64,000 nt of DNA from Cryptomeria japonica (Eukaryota > Streptophyta > Pinopsida > Cupressales > Cupressaceae). The position numbers and the translations under genes were made by a program. The notes beneath the pieces were generated by a model. The model saw nothing but the letters and a program-made list of their open reading frames with translations, was not told where the DNA came from and searched no databases. The stretch covers positions 154,778,971-154,842,970 of the forward strand of contig NC_081411.1 of the NCBI RefSeq assembly GCF_030272615.1, read 5' to 3'. This document shows, in pieces, positions 33,811 through 45,648 of the stretch. The number at the start of each line of letters is the position of its first letter. Position 1 is the stretch's first letter.

Positions 33811-34337
33811 CATGGCATAAAGTTTAAAACAATTTCTTCCTATTTTTTTGAGATTCAAAACATAAAGTCTTTTGCAATTTCTCTATCTAACAATTCTCTT
33901 AAGAGATAAAAAAATTGTAACTCTTTGAAAAGATGAAAGAAACTTTTACAATTTGAAATTTGTATATAGTTTTTCCCTCCTCTTACTAGATACTTATAGC
34001 TAAATTGTATTTTTTTTGAAACAATAATGCTCTTTTGTATTTTTAAAGTTCACTTTTAAGTCATTTAGAAAAATAGATTATAAAGTCAAAGTAGACTTCA
34101 TAATGTTCTTAGAGAGGTAAGAGGAAATTTCTCAATTAGAATTTTGGAATTTCGATGTTGTAACTAGATGTTGTTGTAACAAATGTGAGTCCTCTTAATT
34201 ACTCAAGGCCGTGGTTAATCCCCACACAAAATGGCACTAAAAAATACTCTTAGATCTGCAAAACACATTGATTTTTTGTGTTTTTATAGCAATGTTGTGT
34301 TTTTATAGCAATGGGGATGCAAATAACCATGTCCTGA
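33811..34337. other. AT-rich stretch without recognisable feature
   Basis: No ORF, repeat or RNA gene is supported. The left flank of the TIR element begins at 34338. Confidence 0.5.
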
Positions 34338-35639
34338 AAGTGAGGAGCTCCATAAGTAACTCCATAATTAACTCCATTAAATGAACACTTTTTAAATATA
34401 GTCTTAGCTCTCCTTCTGCTTCACTTCAATGGACAAACATTCATACCAACAATGCATTAAGACTAGGGGAAGAGCACCAATAGTTGAACATGTATTAATA
34501 GTTGTGAGGGTCATTGATACTTTTTGCTTCAATTATAGTACAAATAAGAACTATTGTTTGAAACATAAAATATTAATTTTTGTGTGTTTATATATTAATA
34601 ATTAGAATACATTATACCAATAGTCCTCACTTTAAAGTTGTTATTGCTATGAAATTTATCATTAGTTGTAAAAAGCAACCAATCATGTGATTTCACATCA
34701 GCGACACAAGTATATGGGCCTCTTTTGCATGACTATTGGTCTCACTTTTTTTTTGGGTTGTTTTGGACACCTTGGCAAAATGAACGCTGATGTGGCACCA
34801 CACTTGATGATGTGGCCTTGAAATCCTAGTTATAAGTAGAGGGCTTGCCAATTAAGCTGCTATAAAAAATTGGGAGTGATTTGAAATTTTCACCTAAGAT
34901 TTTGAGAAACGCGAAGTTAGGATGCACAACCACTGAGTCCTCTCCCCTATTTAATCAACATTCATTTATGCTGATTTAGACTTGACATCATCTTCCAATG
35001 ATAGTAATGAGCTATCAGATCAAACCATGAACCTATTAATTGGTGCAGAAAATGTTTGTATTAAGTGTAGATCTGTTTTCATCAGACATGCCATTATATT
35101 ACATCATTGGAAGATGATGTCAAGTCTAAATCAACATATTTGAACGTCAATTGCATACTATTAATGCATTATTTATCTTAGTTATAAGTAGAGGACTTGC
35201 CAAGTAATGCTGTAAAAAAATGAGAGTGATTTGAAATTTTCATGTAAGATTTTGAGAAACGCGAAGTTAGGATGCACAACCACTCAGTCCTCTCCCCTAT
35301 TTAATCAGCATTCATTTATGCTGATTTACACTTGACACCATCTTCCAATGATAGTAATGAGCTATCAGGCAAAGTCATTAATACTGATCAAACCATGAAC
35401 CTATTAATTGGTGCAGAAAATGTTCGTATTAAGTGTAGATCTGTTTTCATCAGACAGGCCATTATATTACATCATCGGAAGATGATGTCAAGTCTAAATC
35501 AGCATATTTGAACGCTAATTGAATAGTCTTAATGCATTATTGGTATGAACGTTTGTACATTGAAGTGAAGCAGGAGGAGAGTTAAGACTATATTAAAAAA
35601 GTGTTCATTTAATGGAGCTACTTTTGGAGCTCCTCACTT
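34338..35639. mobile_element. TIR element (MITE-like) with about 120-bp inverted ends
   Basis: The left arm 34338-34466 (aagtgaggagctccataag...gcattaagactag) and right arm 35521-35639 are inverted copies with one extra segment and about ten differences. No transposase ORF lies between. No target duplication could be identified, so the family is open. The interior carries the tandem duplication annotated separately. Confidence 0.65.
34837..35520. repeat. Tandem duplication of about 340 bp inside the TIR element
   Basis: 34837-35178 and 35179-35520 are direct copies, both starting tataagtagagg.cttgcca and sharing gagaaacgcgaagttaggat. The second copy has a small extra segment (ggcaaagtcattaatactg). 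Each copy holds a near-perfect 31-bp inverted repeat (tgatttagacttgacatc... and its complement) around a loop of about 100 bp. Confidence 0.8.
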
Positions 35640-36168
35640 CCATTAATGGACCTGACATATTTGTCTAAGGACCACAAAAATAAAGTTGTCTAGATCTTTC
35701 ATTCTCAGAACTTTTTCACCAGTAAAGGAGACAAGTACCACTATTGATCGACCTTTATATTAGTATTGGGCCTTGTGCAAATTTTAACGCATGGCTGCCC
35801 CAGTCGTTTGCCCTCTTTAGTTGCTCAGGATGATCTTCAAGCATTCCTTGTGAGAGCTCATAAAGAAAACAATCATTTGTTTTTGTTGTTGTTGTGTCAA
35901 ATACAACAACAGTTATTTCAAAAAGTAGGTTGCAAAAGCGCCACTTATTTCACCAGAGGCATTAGAGTCAAATCCTCAAAAGCTTTTTTTATTAGAAGAT
36001 CAAGCACATGAATAATGTTTTGCTTTTGATTTAGTTACTATTGTAGTACAGAATTTTTTGATTTCATCCGGAAATTGGTCACCATGGCGCTAGGTAACAC
36101 AGGAAAGGCTCTCAACAACCACTCATTCCATTCCTGTTCCAAACTGTGACAAAATTTACATTGGGCAA
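35640..36168. other. Stretch without supported feature
   Basis: An 81-codon open frame at 35766-36011 has no recognisable motif and no supporting context. Otherwise nothing is seen. Confidence 0.4.
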
Positions 36169-36513
36169 TGTTGATCATATTTATTAATTATTTAATAAAA
36201 AGGGACAGATGTGCAGTTAGATAGTTGAATTGACAATACCAAATTTTCTATCCATAAGCTCATGCATTATAAATTTTTTATATTGAATCAAAGCAAAAAA
36301 AAAATTAGATAGAGAAGGCAGCCAACAAGCTGCTAAGAGAAGAATAAACGAATTGGTAGTATGTCAATGCTTGGTGTTGAACAATGACATCCACAGCATA
36401 ATCTCTTCAGAGAGAGAGAGGCCACTGAATTCTAGATATTTATTTGTCAGTTTTGTGAAAGTGTTGTAAATAAGTTGTATTTCAGCAGCAAATGTAAGGT
36501 CTTAGGTTCATCA
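36169..36513 (+). repeat. Probable LTR with adjacent primer-binding site
   Basis: Candidate LTR from tgttgatcat to ggttcatca. It is followed at 36514 by tggtattagagc, one change from the initiator-Met primer site tggtatcagagc. The left limit is inferred from the TG start only. No matching second LTR or coding domain was found, so it is a fragment. Confidence 0.45.
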
Positions 36514-36620
36514 TGGTATTAGAGCAAAGTCAGACTGCCAGCCCTAAACATATATGATGTGACTTAAGAGGTTGTTGAAAATAGATCACATCGAAACCCA
36601 AAATAAACTGACATCAAAAA

Positions 36621-36695
36621 GGATCTGTAGCTCAGTGATAAAACACTCCATCCAACAAATCAAAGATACTAAATTTGAATCTTAACTGAAAAAAA
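36621..36695 (+). ncRNA. tRNA-derived SINE-like segment
   Basis: ggatctgtagctcagtgata followed by aaaacac fits a tRNA D-arm with box A. About 25 bases on, aaatttgaatc fits a degenerate box B (ggttcgaatc). The acceptor and anticodon stems do not pair well, so it is not a working tRNA. It is most likely the head of a SINE or a tRNA pseudogene. Confidence 0.45.
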
Positions 36696-38029
36696 CTCAA
36701 CGAAAAATTGATATTGTAACTGTGGCTGAGATTTTGAAAAACTTCTTACAACTGTTACCTTATAAAAACAAACACCTTCACAATATTCAGCCCACTTTCT
36801 GATTGAAGTGGCTAAACTCCACACGAAATGGTATGCTGTACAGTTTATAAAAAATCGTAATAGTGGATATAATTTATAAAAATCGTAAAATTTCTGGAAG
36901 TTAAATATTCATGCTCTAGATCTCTATTATTATTAAACCACAAAAATTCTTATGAAAAATATTATATTTTCTCCTATCACGAAAAATCAATAACACAAAG
37001 TTAGTCGTGCATTACAAACAGTTGATCATACAAACTAAGACTGATTTTTCCAAAAAATTAATAACACAAGTCTTATAATACTATTTTGGAACCAGTTTAG
37101 CCACACCCAAAATTAGCCCATACCCTCTCAGATAGACAGCGTCTCAACATTTGCAATGAATGCGTCATCTTAAATTTTTTTTTTTAATAGTGAATGAATG
37201 CATCATCTTTAATTTGCCTTGTGGGATCAACAACCTTTTCAAGAATTAGGGTTAACAACAACTGTATTTCACATTTTGGAAGTACATGTGGCACGTACAC
37301 TTCTGCCAGCATAGGTAGGAAGCATGCTGGCGAAGGTGGGTGCATGGAACACAGCTTTGCCAGCATTTTTTTAGGGTTTTAAAATATTTTCAACAAATCC
37401 TTTGGGCAGGGCTGCCTGCAATCATTGTACTCTATGAGATGACTACTCTGATCTGGCCGTACACTTGTGAGAACCTATAGAGTTGAAGATGAAGATAGGG
37501 ACATGGATGAGGATGGAGATGTCCTCCTCTCATAAATGGAGATATGGGAAAGATTGGCAAAATCTACATTGAGGGAATTGAAGTGAAAAAACTGCGAAGT
37601 TTGTAATGCATTTTTTTAATATATCAGCTATGATGATCGAATAGGTAGTTATCCCAATAAATTTCACAATCGCTCAGAAAGAACATCAAAATATCAATGT
37701 TTGTGATTATATTTATATAGTTATTTATATGTGAATTATGATAATGTAAAGTCAAAGATATTTGGTTTAATGATAAAGTTCATGTTATAAGTATTAAATA
37801 GTGTTGAGTTTAAATATTCTATAGTTTGCAAAATCATAGTAACTTAAAACTCTCTTCTTTTCAATCATATGGATTAAATGTCAATGAATTCCCCTTTCTC
37901 GTATTTATTATGTTCTCTTATACTAAAAGACTTTTAATTTTTATTAATTAATTTTGTTTTGTAATCTACAATATTAGGCTGTCTATTTTTGAGTTTATAA
38001 ATGGCTTGCAATATATGGTACTCCTCGTA
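36696..38029. other. AT-rich stretch, little recognisable
   Basis: No coding region is supported. Near 37140-37220 the word aatgaatgc.tcatctt is directly repeated around a run of T, possibly the scar of a short retroposon. Small inverted repeats occur near 38040-38080. Confidence 0.4.
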
Positions 38030-38190
38030 CTCCCATTATATAGGAGGTACGTAATTGCACTTCAAATAGAGGTGTACATAAATGTTCTCTAAATAGATAT
38101 GTACATATATTACCCCTACAAGATTTGAACTTGTGACCTCTCTTTTAATATCTTGAGCTCTAAGACTTAGAATGCAATGTATTCCATGAT
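38030..38190 (-). ncRNA. tRNA-derived SINE remnant
   Basis: On the minus strand, cttagagctcaagat, then gagaggtcacaagttcaaatc and ttgtagggg resemble the D-arm end and T-arm (box B) of a tRNA-related SINE head, followed by an AT-rich body. The layout recalls Au-type plant SINEs. The ends are uncertain. Confidence 0.45.
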
Positions 38191-38364
38191 AAGAATAAAT
38201 TAAATTTGAAAAAATAGATACTTTTTAATCTTTTGTATTAAATTAAAGTAAATTTATTAATGCATTTGATATTTGTGTCCTTTCTTGATTGTAACTGTCT
38301 TACTATTTTGGTTATATTTTTTTCTTAATTTTTTGGATTTTAATAATTACATGCTTTTAGTTAA

Positions 38365-40297
38365 TCATATAATTGTGGACTATGGAAAGGTGTTACAATT
38401 TCAAATCTTGATGACCGTTCGACTCATTGTTTATTTGTAGAAGATACTCTAGTCTTTGGTCAAGCTACTATTAGAGAATGTACATTCATCCAACGTATTA
38501 TTACCAATTATACTCTTGCTTCGGGATAGTTAGTGAACCCAGAAAAGTCCAATTTTTTTTCATGAATGTTTCTCCTTTGGTTCAAAATAGGTTAACCAAT
38601 TTTGGGGGGGTTTTCAATTGGCTCTTTCCCCTATAAGTATCTTGGTATTCCTTTCTTTGATAGTTCAAAAAAGCATAAGTTTTGGGACAAGGTATTAACG
38701 TCTATTTCTAACAGGATTTTACCTTGGAAGCATAAATGGTTAACATTTTTAGGGAAAATTTTGATGATTAAATCTATTCTTATGCTATTCCTATATGTTT
38801 GATGTCTATGTTAAAGGTTCCTAAGAACTCCTTACAAAAATTTTAGGCAGTTTTGAGATATTTCTTTTTGGATAATAATGTTGGTGTGAAATCTAGAATT
38901 CCTTTAGTTTCCTGGGATAAGGTGTGTTTAACTAAATCTTATGGTGGTGTAGGGATTAGAGGTTTAGATCCGCATAACAAAGCTTTAGGGGCTAAATTGA
39001 CTTGGAACTTATATCAAAATCCAACTTCTAAATGGGGTAAGTTAATGTTTGCCAAATGCTTGAACCACTCAAATAGGGAAATATTTTTCAGAGCTTCATC
39101 TTTGTCGAAAGGGTCTTGAATCTGGGATTTTCTTTCATCTTGTAGAGATGCTATTTTGACTTACTTATCTTGGTTAGTTCATAATGGTCGAAGAGATAGT
39201 TTTTGGGATGATGTTTGGAATGGTCACACTCCTTTGCATCATGTTAGGGATTGGTCTGCTCTTCAAACTACTTTAAAATCTCTTTGGGGTATTCATGTTG
39301 TTGATTATTTTATATTGATAATTTTGGTTTGTTCTCAAAATCTTATTGGAACTCTACTGATTTCTTGCTGCTCGAAGCCCATCATCTTCCTAGAGAAGGA
39401 AGATGAAATCATTTGGATAAAGGTCAAGTTGGGTAATTATTCTATTTGGGAAGGGTACAACTCTCTTGTTGTTGTCTCTAATTCTAATTTACGTCCTTCT
39501 AGGTTATTTTGAGGGCCTTTGTGTCTTCCTAAAACTGGTGCTTTTGCTTGCTCGATTTACCAAGATATGGTTCTTACTAGTTCGAGATTAGATAGACTTG
39601 GTATCACTGTTGTAGTCCCTTGTTCTTTGTGTGGGTATTTTATTGAGTCTTTTGGTCATCCCTTTCTTATTTGTTCTTTTGCTAAAGAATGTTGGTATTG
39701 AATTTTTTCAAAGCTTGGATGGTTTTCTCCATTGTGTCCTAAGCTTAAAAGTTAGTTTTAGAGTTGGCTTTCTCTCGATACCTCCTTTTCTTTTGCTTGT
39801 ATTTGGGATATTAGTCCTTCTATTGTCTTTTGGAGTATTTGGTTAGAGAGAAAAACATGTATTTTTACAAAGATTCTCCTCTATTAAGGATGTCATATTT
39901 AATATTGAAAAATCAATTTATGAAGTGGTTATGAGTTATGTACATAAAACTTTGAATAATTTAAACTTATTTACCTCTTGGGATAATAAAGTTGCTTCTT
40001 TATGACCTTTGGTGAAACCTTTACCATTACAAGGTTTTGTTTTAGCTTTGAAAAAATAGTCTTACGAAACAAGCTAAACGGAATCCTCCCCCTCTTAATA
40101 AATTCAAGCTTAATTATGATGGGGCTTCTTGAGGTAATCCGAGAAAATATGGCATTGGAGCTCTAATTTTTTATAGTGATGGCAATATCATTAAGTTAAG
40201 ATGTAAATAAATACTGATGGTACTAACAACAAATCAAAATTAGAAACCCTTAGATTGCGTTTGGAACTCGCTACATCACTTAATAGTAAGGATATTG
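38365..40297 (+). mobile_element. L1-type LINE fragment: RT end, zf-RVT, RNase H
   Basis: 5'-truncated. The frame opens with HCLFVEDTLVFG, the RT catalytic box (usually FADD, here V-E-D). It continues through YKYLGIPFFDSSKK, ILPWKHKWLTFLGK and SWDKVCLTKSYGGVGIRGL, then the zf-RVT box CSLCGYFIESFGHPFLICSFAKECW, and starts an RNase H at about 40095 (KLNYDGAS, a stop, then GNPRKYGIG). A minus-strand LINE cuts it near 40297. Stops and frame changes are frequent. LINE ORF2 performs target-primed reverse transcription; this copy is inactive. Confidence 0.8.
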
Positions 40298-40559
40298 TTT
40301 TTTTTTGGGGCTAGGGGCGAAAGGCATAAAGCCTATATATATATAAATTTATAATAAAGATTACAAAAACAAAATTTGAGAAGTATTGGCTCTTTCTAGC
40401 TAGATATATGCACATGAAATCTTGTGTAGCCAAAATTTAACACCCCATACCTCTTTTTCTTCCTAAATTCTAGTCATGGAGCCCTATACATACATAAACA
40501 ATAGATATACTATAAATTAACTAAGCCCCCTTATAAAAAAGTATAACATGACAAACTAC

Positions 40560-40706
40560 TATGACACCGACCATCGTACTCCTCCATTTCATCAACTTGA
40601 ATATCATTTTGACCTTGTTGGTCTTGAAATTCAGCAATTGTAGAATGAGCAAGCAGGGGAATGTTTATATTTGGTATATGAGCAAGATGGGGATGAGGAC
40701 AATAAT
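40560..40706 (-). pseudogene. End of LINE downstream ORF
   Basis: The minus frame reads CPHPHLAHIPNINIPLLAH and ends in an acidic EYDGRCHSS before a stop near 40525-40560. It directly continues VIDVQENVN of the ORF at 45649-45831 once the nested element and one TSD copy are removed, so coding potential predates the insertion. Confidence 0.45.
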
Positions 40707-41155
40707 TGTTGGTGTAAATAATTATTCATCATGGATATTATTACACTTACTTAAGTTTACTTAGGAAATGCATTTTCATAGTAGTTTGGGTATGAGACAC
40801 TTGGGTGTTTGTACCACATTGGGATAGTGTGTGTAGGAGAAATTCCACCTTTTATGGTGTTGATCTTGTTGTTACACTCCACATTCAGTGGGTGATCCAC
40901 CTCATGTGGACTATTATATTATTTCTCCTACCTACCCACACCTATTTCCTACCTACCCTTGTGTCTTATTGAGCCACATGTTATGTTTGTGTGCTCACAT
41001 ATCCCTAGCCTTGCCTATATAAGCAAGCTCATCTACATTGTATGTAATTGATTATTGATCATTTTTTATTGATGAGAATACAGTTTATTCTTGTCCTATA
41101 TTGTGTCTCTATTTTGTACATTTCATTGAGCTCTTGATCTTGGCAAAATCTCACA
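40707..41155 (+). repeat. 5' LTR of the gag-protease element
   Basis: tgttggtgtaaataattatt to ggcaaaatctcaca, with TATA box ctatataagc at about 41024. Identity to the 3' LTR is about 98 percent by eye, which implies recent insertion. Confidence 0.93.
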
Positions 41156-41171
41156 TTGTATCAGAGCCATT
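41156..41171 (+). other. Primer-binding site (initiator Met tRNA)
   Basis: ttgtatcagagccatt directly follows the LTR. It differs from the standard tggtatcagagc at the second base. Confidence 0.85.
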
Positions 41172-42698
41172 GGGGCTTCATTGATTCGTCTTGAAGAGAC
41201 ATTATTGCGACGTCAAGAGGCAGATCTGAGGAGCAGCATCTTTTGGAGGTGTCCTAGACCAGATCCGACCCCGCCATTGCGTCCAGAAGGCCGTTTCCAT
41301 GAATTTTGGTTATAAAGTCGGCCTATTTTGGTGAGAAATTTTTTTCGCCAATTTTGCTAGTATTGTACGGATTTCGAAATTTTTTAATTATATTTTTCGA
41401 AAAAAAATAAAATAAAATTATTTTCTGAATTTTTTTTTCAAAAAATCAAAAATAAAAAAAAAATTGAAAAATTTCGAAAAAATTCAAAAAAAAAAATTCA
41501 AAAAAATAAAAATAAAAAAAGCAATTTTTGGGGGGTTCGCAGACCCCCCCGTGACCTGCCGTACCCTGCAGGTCTGCAGCGCTGTCAGCCCGCGTACTTC
41601 TTCCGTCGTCGCCTGTGAGTCTGCCGCCGCCGCGTGCACCTCCCGCCGGCCGCCCACCTCCCGCTGGCCGCTCTGCATCTCCCGTCAGCCGCGCCACTCT
41701 TCGGCGCCCGCTACCTCCTCTCCGGCGCCTGCTACCTCAGCCACCGCCCCTGGCCGTTCGGCTCCAGCAGCTCCCTCCACCGACGGTCAACCAGACAGGA
41801 GGACCCGCGTCCACCACGTGGCAGGCGGCCACTGGCCCGCGGGTACAACCCGTACACGTCAGCTCCATACGGCAGCCGAGTCATCCGCCACGTCACCTGT
41901 GCCACGCAGACCTCCGTATGCACGGTCAGACTGCCACGTCATCCGTATGGCCTGCCCAGTCAGTAGTTCGTACAGTACGGACGCCCAGTCAGTAGAGAGC
42001 CGAAGTTTTTGTGACGGTCATACAACCATCAAATTTAACATAGTGACTTGCTGACATCAGCGCCACATCATCATTTTTCAAAAATTTTGCAGGCCCCTCT
42101 CATTGAGTTTTTTGATTTTGCAGTTCAACTTCAAATGGCCATAACTTGCTCATTTTTGCTCCTTTTTGGGTGCAATTTTTTTTGAAATGGGCTAGAATTT
42201 TGTGCTCTCCGCAGTGGTGAAGAAATTTTTTGATTTTGATTCACTGATTTTTTAGAAAATGCAGTTTTTGGTGACTGTACCTGAGTAATCCCAGTTTTTG
42301 CAACTTCAGAGGCTTCGTTTGGGGTCATACGACCTCCTTTTCAGGTGCCATTTTTTTTTGAAAGTGTGTATTTTTTCGTCTACTTTCACATGATGCCATT
42401 GTAAGTAGAAATTGTACTTTCAGATTTTGGCCATTTTTGACTCTCTTGGTACTTTTATATTTGCTTGAATCTTAGTTAGATTCATTGCACTATTGATTGA
42501 AGTCTCTTTTATCTCATTTGAGAAGTTGTAAAATTTGCATCATAAGTCCACTTTGCCTTGTTTTGCAAGTGGCTCATTGTAATCGCACTAAGTATAAAGT
42601 GCTAAAATCATCACTTTGGGGGGGGCACTTTGATTGAGTGAATTTGGGGGGGTGTCTCTTGTGCTTTTGTGCTCTTGTGTTCCTTCCTTTTTGCTACT
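41172..42698 (+). other. Leader of the gag-protease element with GC-rich block
   Basis: About 1.5 kb between primer site and gag. An A-rich run (41400-41520) is followed abruptly by a GC- and CpG-rich block (about 41530-42000: gccgccgccgcgtgcacctc and similar), then ordinary AT-rich DNA. Overlapping open frames through the block (for example 41464-42054) are Pro/Ala/Arg-rich and reflect composition. No start context or domain supports a protein. It could be captured host sequence or a packaging/structured RNA region. Confidence 0.6.
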
Positions 42699-44652
42699 AT
42701 GGGTTCTTCTAAGTTTCCTCTCTTAACTCCTCATAATTATGCTACTTGGAAAATTGATGCATGGAGTAAACTTATGGAAAAAGGACTCACTCATTACATT
42801 GATGGAACTATTGTTGCTCTCGCTGATCCTAAGGTTGCTCCAATTGGTCACTTGGATTGGCTCACTAAAAATATCATGGCAATTGGTACCTTAAGAAAGT
42901 ATGTATCAAAGGATCTCATTTTTTCATATTGAGAAGTGTGCTCTAATCAAGGATGCTTGGCAAAAGTTTCAAGACTTGTATGGTCAAGTTGATGAGATTA
43001 GGGGATATCAAATTGATAGTGATTTCACCATGTTAGATCCCAAGAACTTTGATACTATACAAGATTATGTCACTAAGGCAAATGAGTTGTGGGCACAACT
43101 CAAAGATTGTGGCATTGATAAAAAGGATACTCAATTGATATTCAACTTGATAGGCAAGCTTCCACAAGAATATGCAGCATTTGTTTCTAGTTTCCAAACC
43201 CATAGGATGACAATGGGTTCAAGCTACAAAATGCCTACATTTGATGCTTTCAATGAAATGTTGATGATGGAACAAACTAAGTTGATAAGCATGGGCATTC
43301 TTAAGGCTTCTAAGTCTCAAGCATTAGTGGCAAATCAAGGGAACAAAAGAAATCAAGGAAAGGACAACTCAAACAAGAAGAAATGGCAATCAAAGCCTAA
43401 AGAAAAAGCACCATCTTCTCCACAACAAGGAGATTCATCCTCTTCCAAGAGAGATAATTCACCAAAGAGGGAGAAACCTACTTGTGCTTATTGTAAAAAC
43501 ATTGGTCATGAAGAGCATTGTTGCCATTCTAAGAAGATTGATGAGCTTACACATATCATCAAAAAGCATAACATTGATTTGCCTAAAGTCTACAAGAAGG
43601 ATGATTCATCAACTTCCACTTCCTCACATTCAAAAGGAAAAGGGAAAGCATTCATGGCTTCTACAAGTGGAAAGACTCACTCTTTTGGAACAAGAAAAGG
43701 AAAAGCTCTATGTGCTACTATCAGTCATTATTCAGAGAGATGGCTTCTAGATTCAGGGGCTTCTCATCATATGGCATCTTCGCAGTCTATGCTCTCTACA
43801 TTTGAGCCTTGCACCATGCCACAGATTTTGATGGGCAATCATACATACATGGATGTGATTGGGAAAGGATCTATTGACATTGGGGATAACTCCTTCGATG
43901 ATGTGTTGTGTGTACCCCACTTGACAAACAATCTCCTTTCTATCTATCAAATCACACATGGCGCAACTAAGAGAGTTGTGGAGTTCACACCTGACTCAAT
44001 TTTCATTAGATACTTGGAGACTAGAGCTATCATTGCGACTGGGGTGGTTGATCATGCATCTCAGTTATACTCCTTTTCAGATTTTGTTGATGATGATGAT
44101 TTCACATTTGATGATTCTACACATGATGATCACACTTCTTGTGATGGTTCAGATTTTGAGGAGAACTTTGGGCACTTGAACATGGGGATTCTCACATGTG
44201 ACCCCATTCTTGAGCCTTGTATTTCATCTCCTCATATTGATATCACATCACCTATTGCACCTGATGATGCGGATAGTGCGACAGTTTTGCCTTCATGTGA
44301 TTCAGTGCACCAGGATATTTATTGTCTTCTAGCTTCAGATTCATGGGATGATTACTTAACAGATATTGCAGGTTTGTTTATGGAATCCTACATTGCAGAT
44401 TTGGGAGACATCATTGATGACATTCATCTTCTCTTTGATGAAGGTGATCCTTCTTCAATTGTTGCGAGGGACCACTTTGACCCTCTTGTTCATTCTCTAC
44501 ATGATCATTCTTTCGAGGTTGACATGATTGTGGATACTTATGTACACCAGTTGGAGGAGGTCTCTTTATGTTTTGAGGAGACATGTGAGTCTTTGGGACA
44601 TGTTCTACATCCATCTCCACTAGATCTTGGAGTGCCTTTTTCAGCAGTGTAG
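42699..44652 (+). CDS. Gag-protease polyprotein with acidic tail
   Basis: It starts MGSSKFPLLTPHNYATWK (DUF4219-like start of copia gag), then an UBN2-type capsid (WAQLKDCGIDKKDTQLIFNL, LPQEYAAFVSSFQTH). Next come a Lys-rich linker, a CCHC knuckle (CAYCKNIGHEEHCC), the protease centre WLLDSGASHHM with CVPHLTNNLLSI, and a stub of GAG-pre-integrase (DHASQLYSFSDF). The last 180 residues or so are Asp-rich and match nothing I know. A one-base change in a T-run at about 42919-42924 splits the frame after codon 78, through mutation, sequencing error or frameshifting. The long intact stretch fits a young element supplying Gag in particles. Confidence 0.85.
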
Positions 44653-45199
44653 CACAGTTTACCACCTTTGGAGGGGGTATCTTTCAGCATCGACATGGGG
44701 ACACTTGAGCAGTTTTCAGAGATTCCATTCATCATGAGTTTTCTTTATACATCTTCCCTTCATGATTGGGGAGATTTCATGGATACACCTTTGGTTTTGT
44801 TTCTTCCTAAGGGGAGGAATGTTGTTTGACGTTCGTGGAGCAGTTTCTTCATACATCGAGCTTCTATCATTGGTGCAGATTCCACATTGAGGGGGGGCTT
44901 CCTAGCTTCTCTTCTTGTGTCATATGGGGGGGGACTTTTTCCTCACATGGGGTTTTGTCCTTCACATTCTTCTATGAGAGTTCTCTTGTATGTTTTTCAT
45001 CTCTCTTTTGGGGGAGGGTTTTTTCCCATTGGGTTTTTCTCTCTTTCCCCACTTTGTGAGAGTTTTCATTGCATTGGTTTGCATGCATTTGCATTTGTAC
45101 ATGGGTACCTAACATGGCCTCATAGCCAGGACCCATCTTGCATTGCTTAGTTGCATTGTAGACTTAAGTGCATTCCCCTAAGTTGCACTTAAGGGGGGG
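44653..45199 (+). other. 3' untranslated region and polypurine tract of the gag-protease element
   Basis: No coding domain is seen. T-rich with several G-runs (for example atatggggggggac near 44920). It ends cacttaaggggggg at 45199, the polypurine tract. Confidence 0.65.
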
Positions 45200-45648
45200 T
45201 GTTGGTGTAAATAATTATTCATCATGGATATTATTACACTTACTTAAGTTTACTTAGGAAATGTATTTTCATAGTAGTTTGGGTATGAGACACTTGGGTG
45301 TTTGTACCACATTGGGATAGTGTGTGTAGGAGAAATTCCACCTTTTATGGTGTTGATCTTGTTGTTACACTCCACATTTAGTGGGTGATCCACCTCATGT
45401 GGACTATTATATTATTTCTCCTACCTACCCACACCTATTTCCTACCTACCCTTGTTTCTTATTGAGCCACAGGTCATGTTTGTGTGCTCACATATCCCTA
45501 GCCTTGCCTATATAAGCAAGCTCATCTACATTGTATGTAATTGATTATTGATCATTTTCTATTGATGAGAATATAGTTTATTCTTGTCCTATATTGTGTC
45601 TCTATTTTGTACATTTCATTGAGCTCTTGATCTTGGCAAAATCTCACA
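45200..45648 (+). repeat. 3' LTR of the gag-protease element
   Basis: Collinear with 40707-41155 over all 449 bp, followed by the TSD copy ataat. Confidence 0.93.

Larger units (their letters stand above)
40707..45648 (+). mobile_element. Young non-autonomous copia-type element carrying gag-protease only
   Basis: Two 449-bp LTRs (40707-41155 and 45200-45648) differ at about seven sites and are flanked by the exact duplication ataat (40702-40706 and 45649-45653). A primer site (ttgtatcagagcca) follows the 5' LTR and a polypurine tract (aaggggggg) precedes the 3' LTR. The only coding region is gag with knuckle and protease plus an acidic tail. Integrase, RT and RNase H are absent, so it needs help in trans. 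It resembles the TR-GAG class of plant elements, but with a protease. Confidence 0.9.

Noticed and set aside
36621-36695. Functional tRNA gene
   Set aside because: Box A is good but box B and stem pairing are degenerate; a SINE head or tRNA pseudogene is more likely.
41464-42054. 196-codon frame in the GC-rich leader block
   Set aside because: Three overlapping frames are open because of GC composition; no recognisable domain. Kept as a composition anomaly only.
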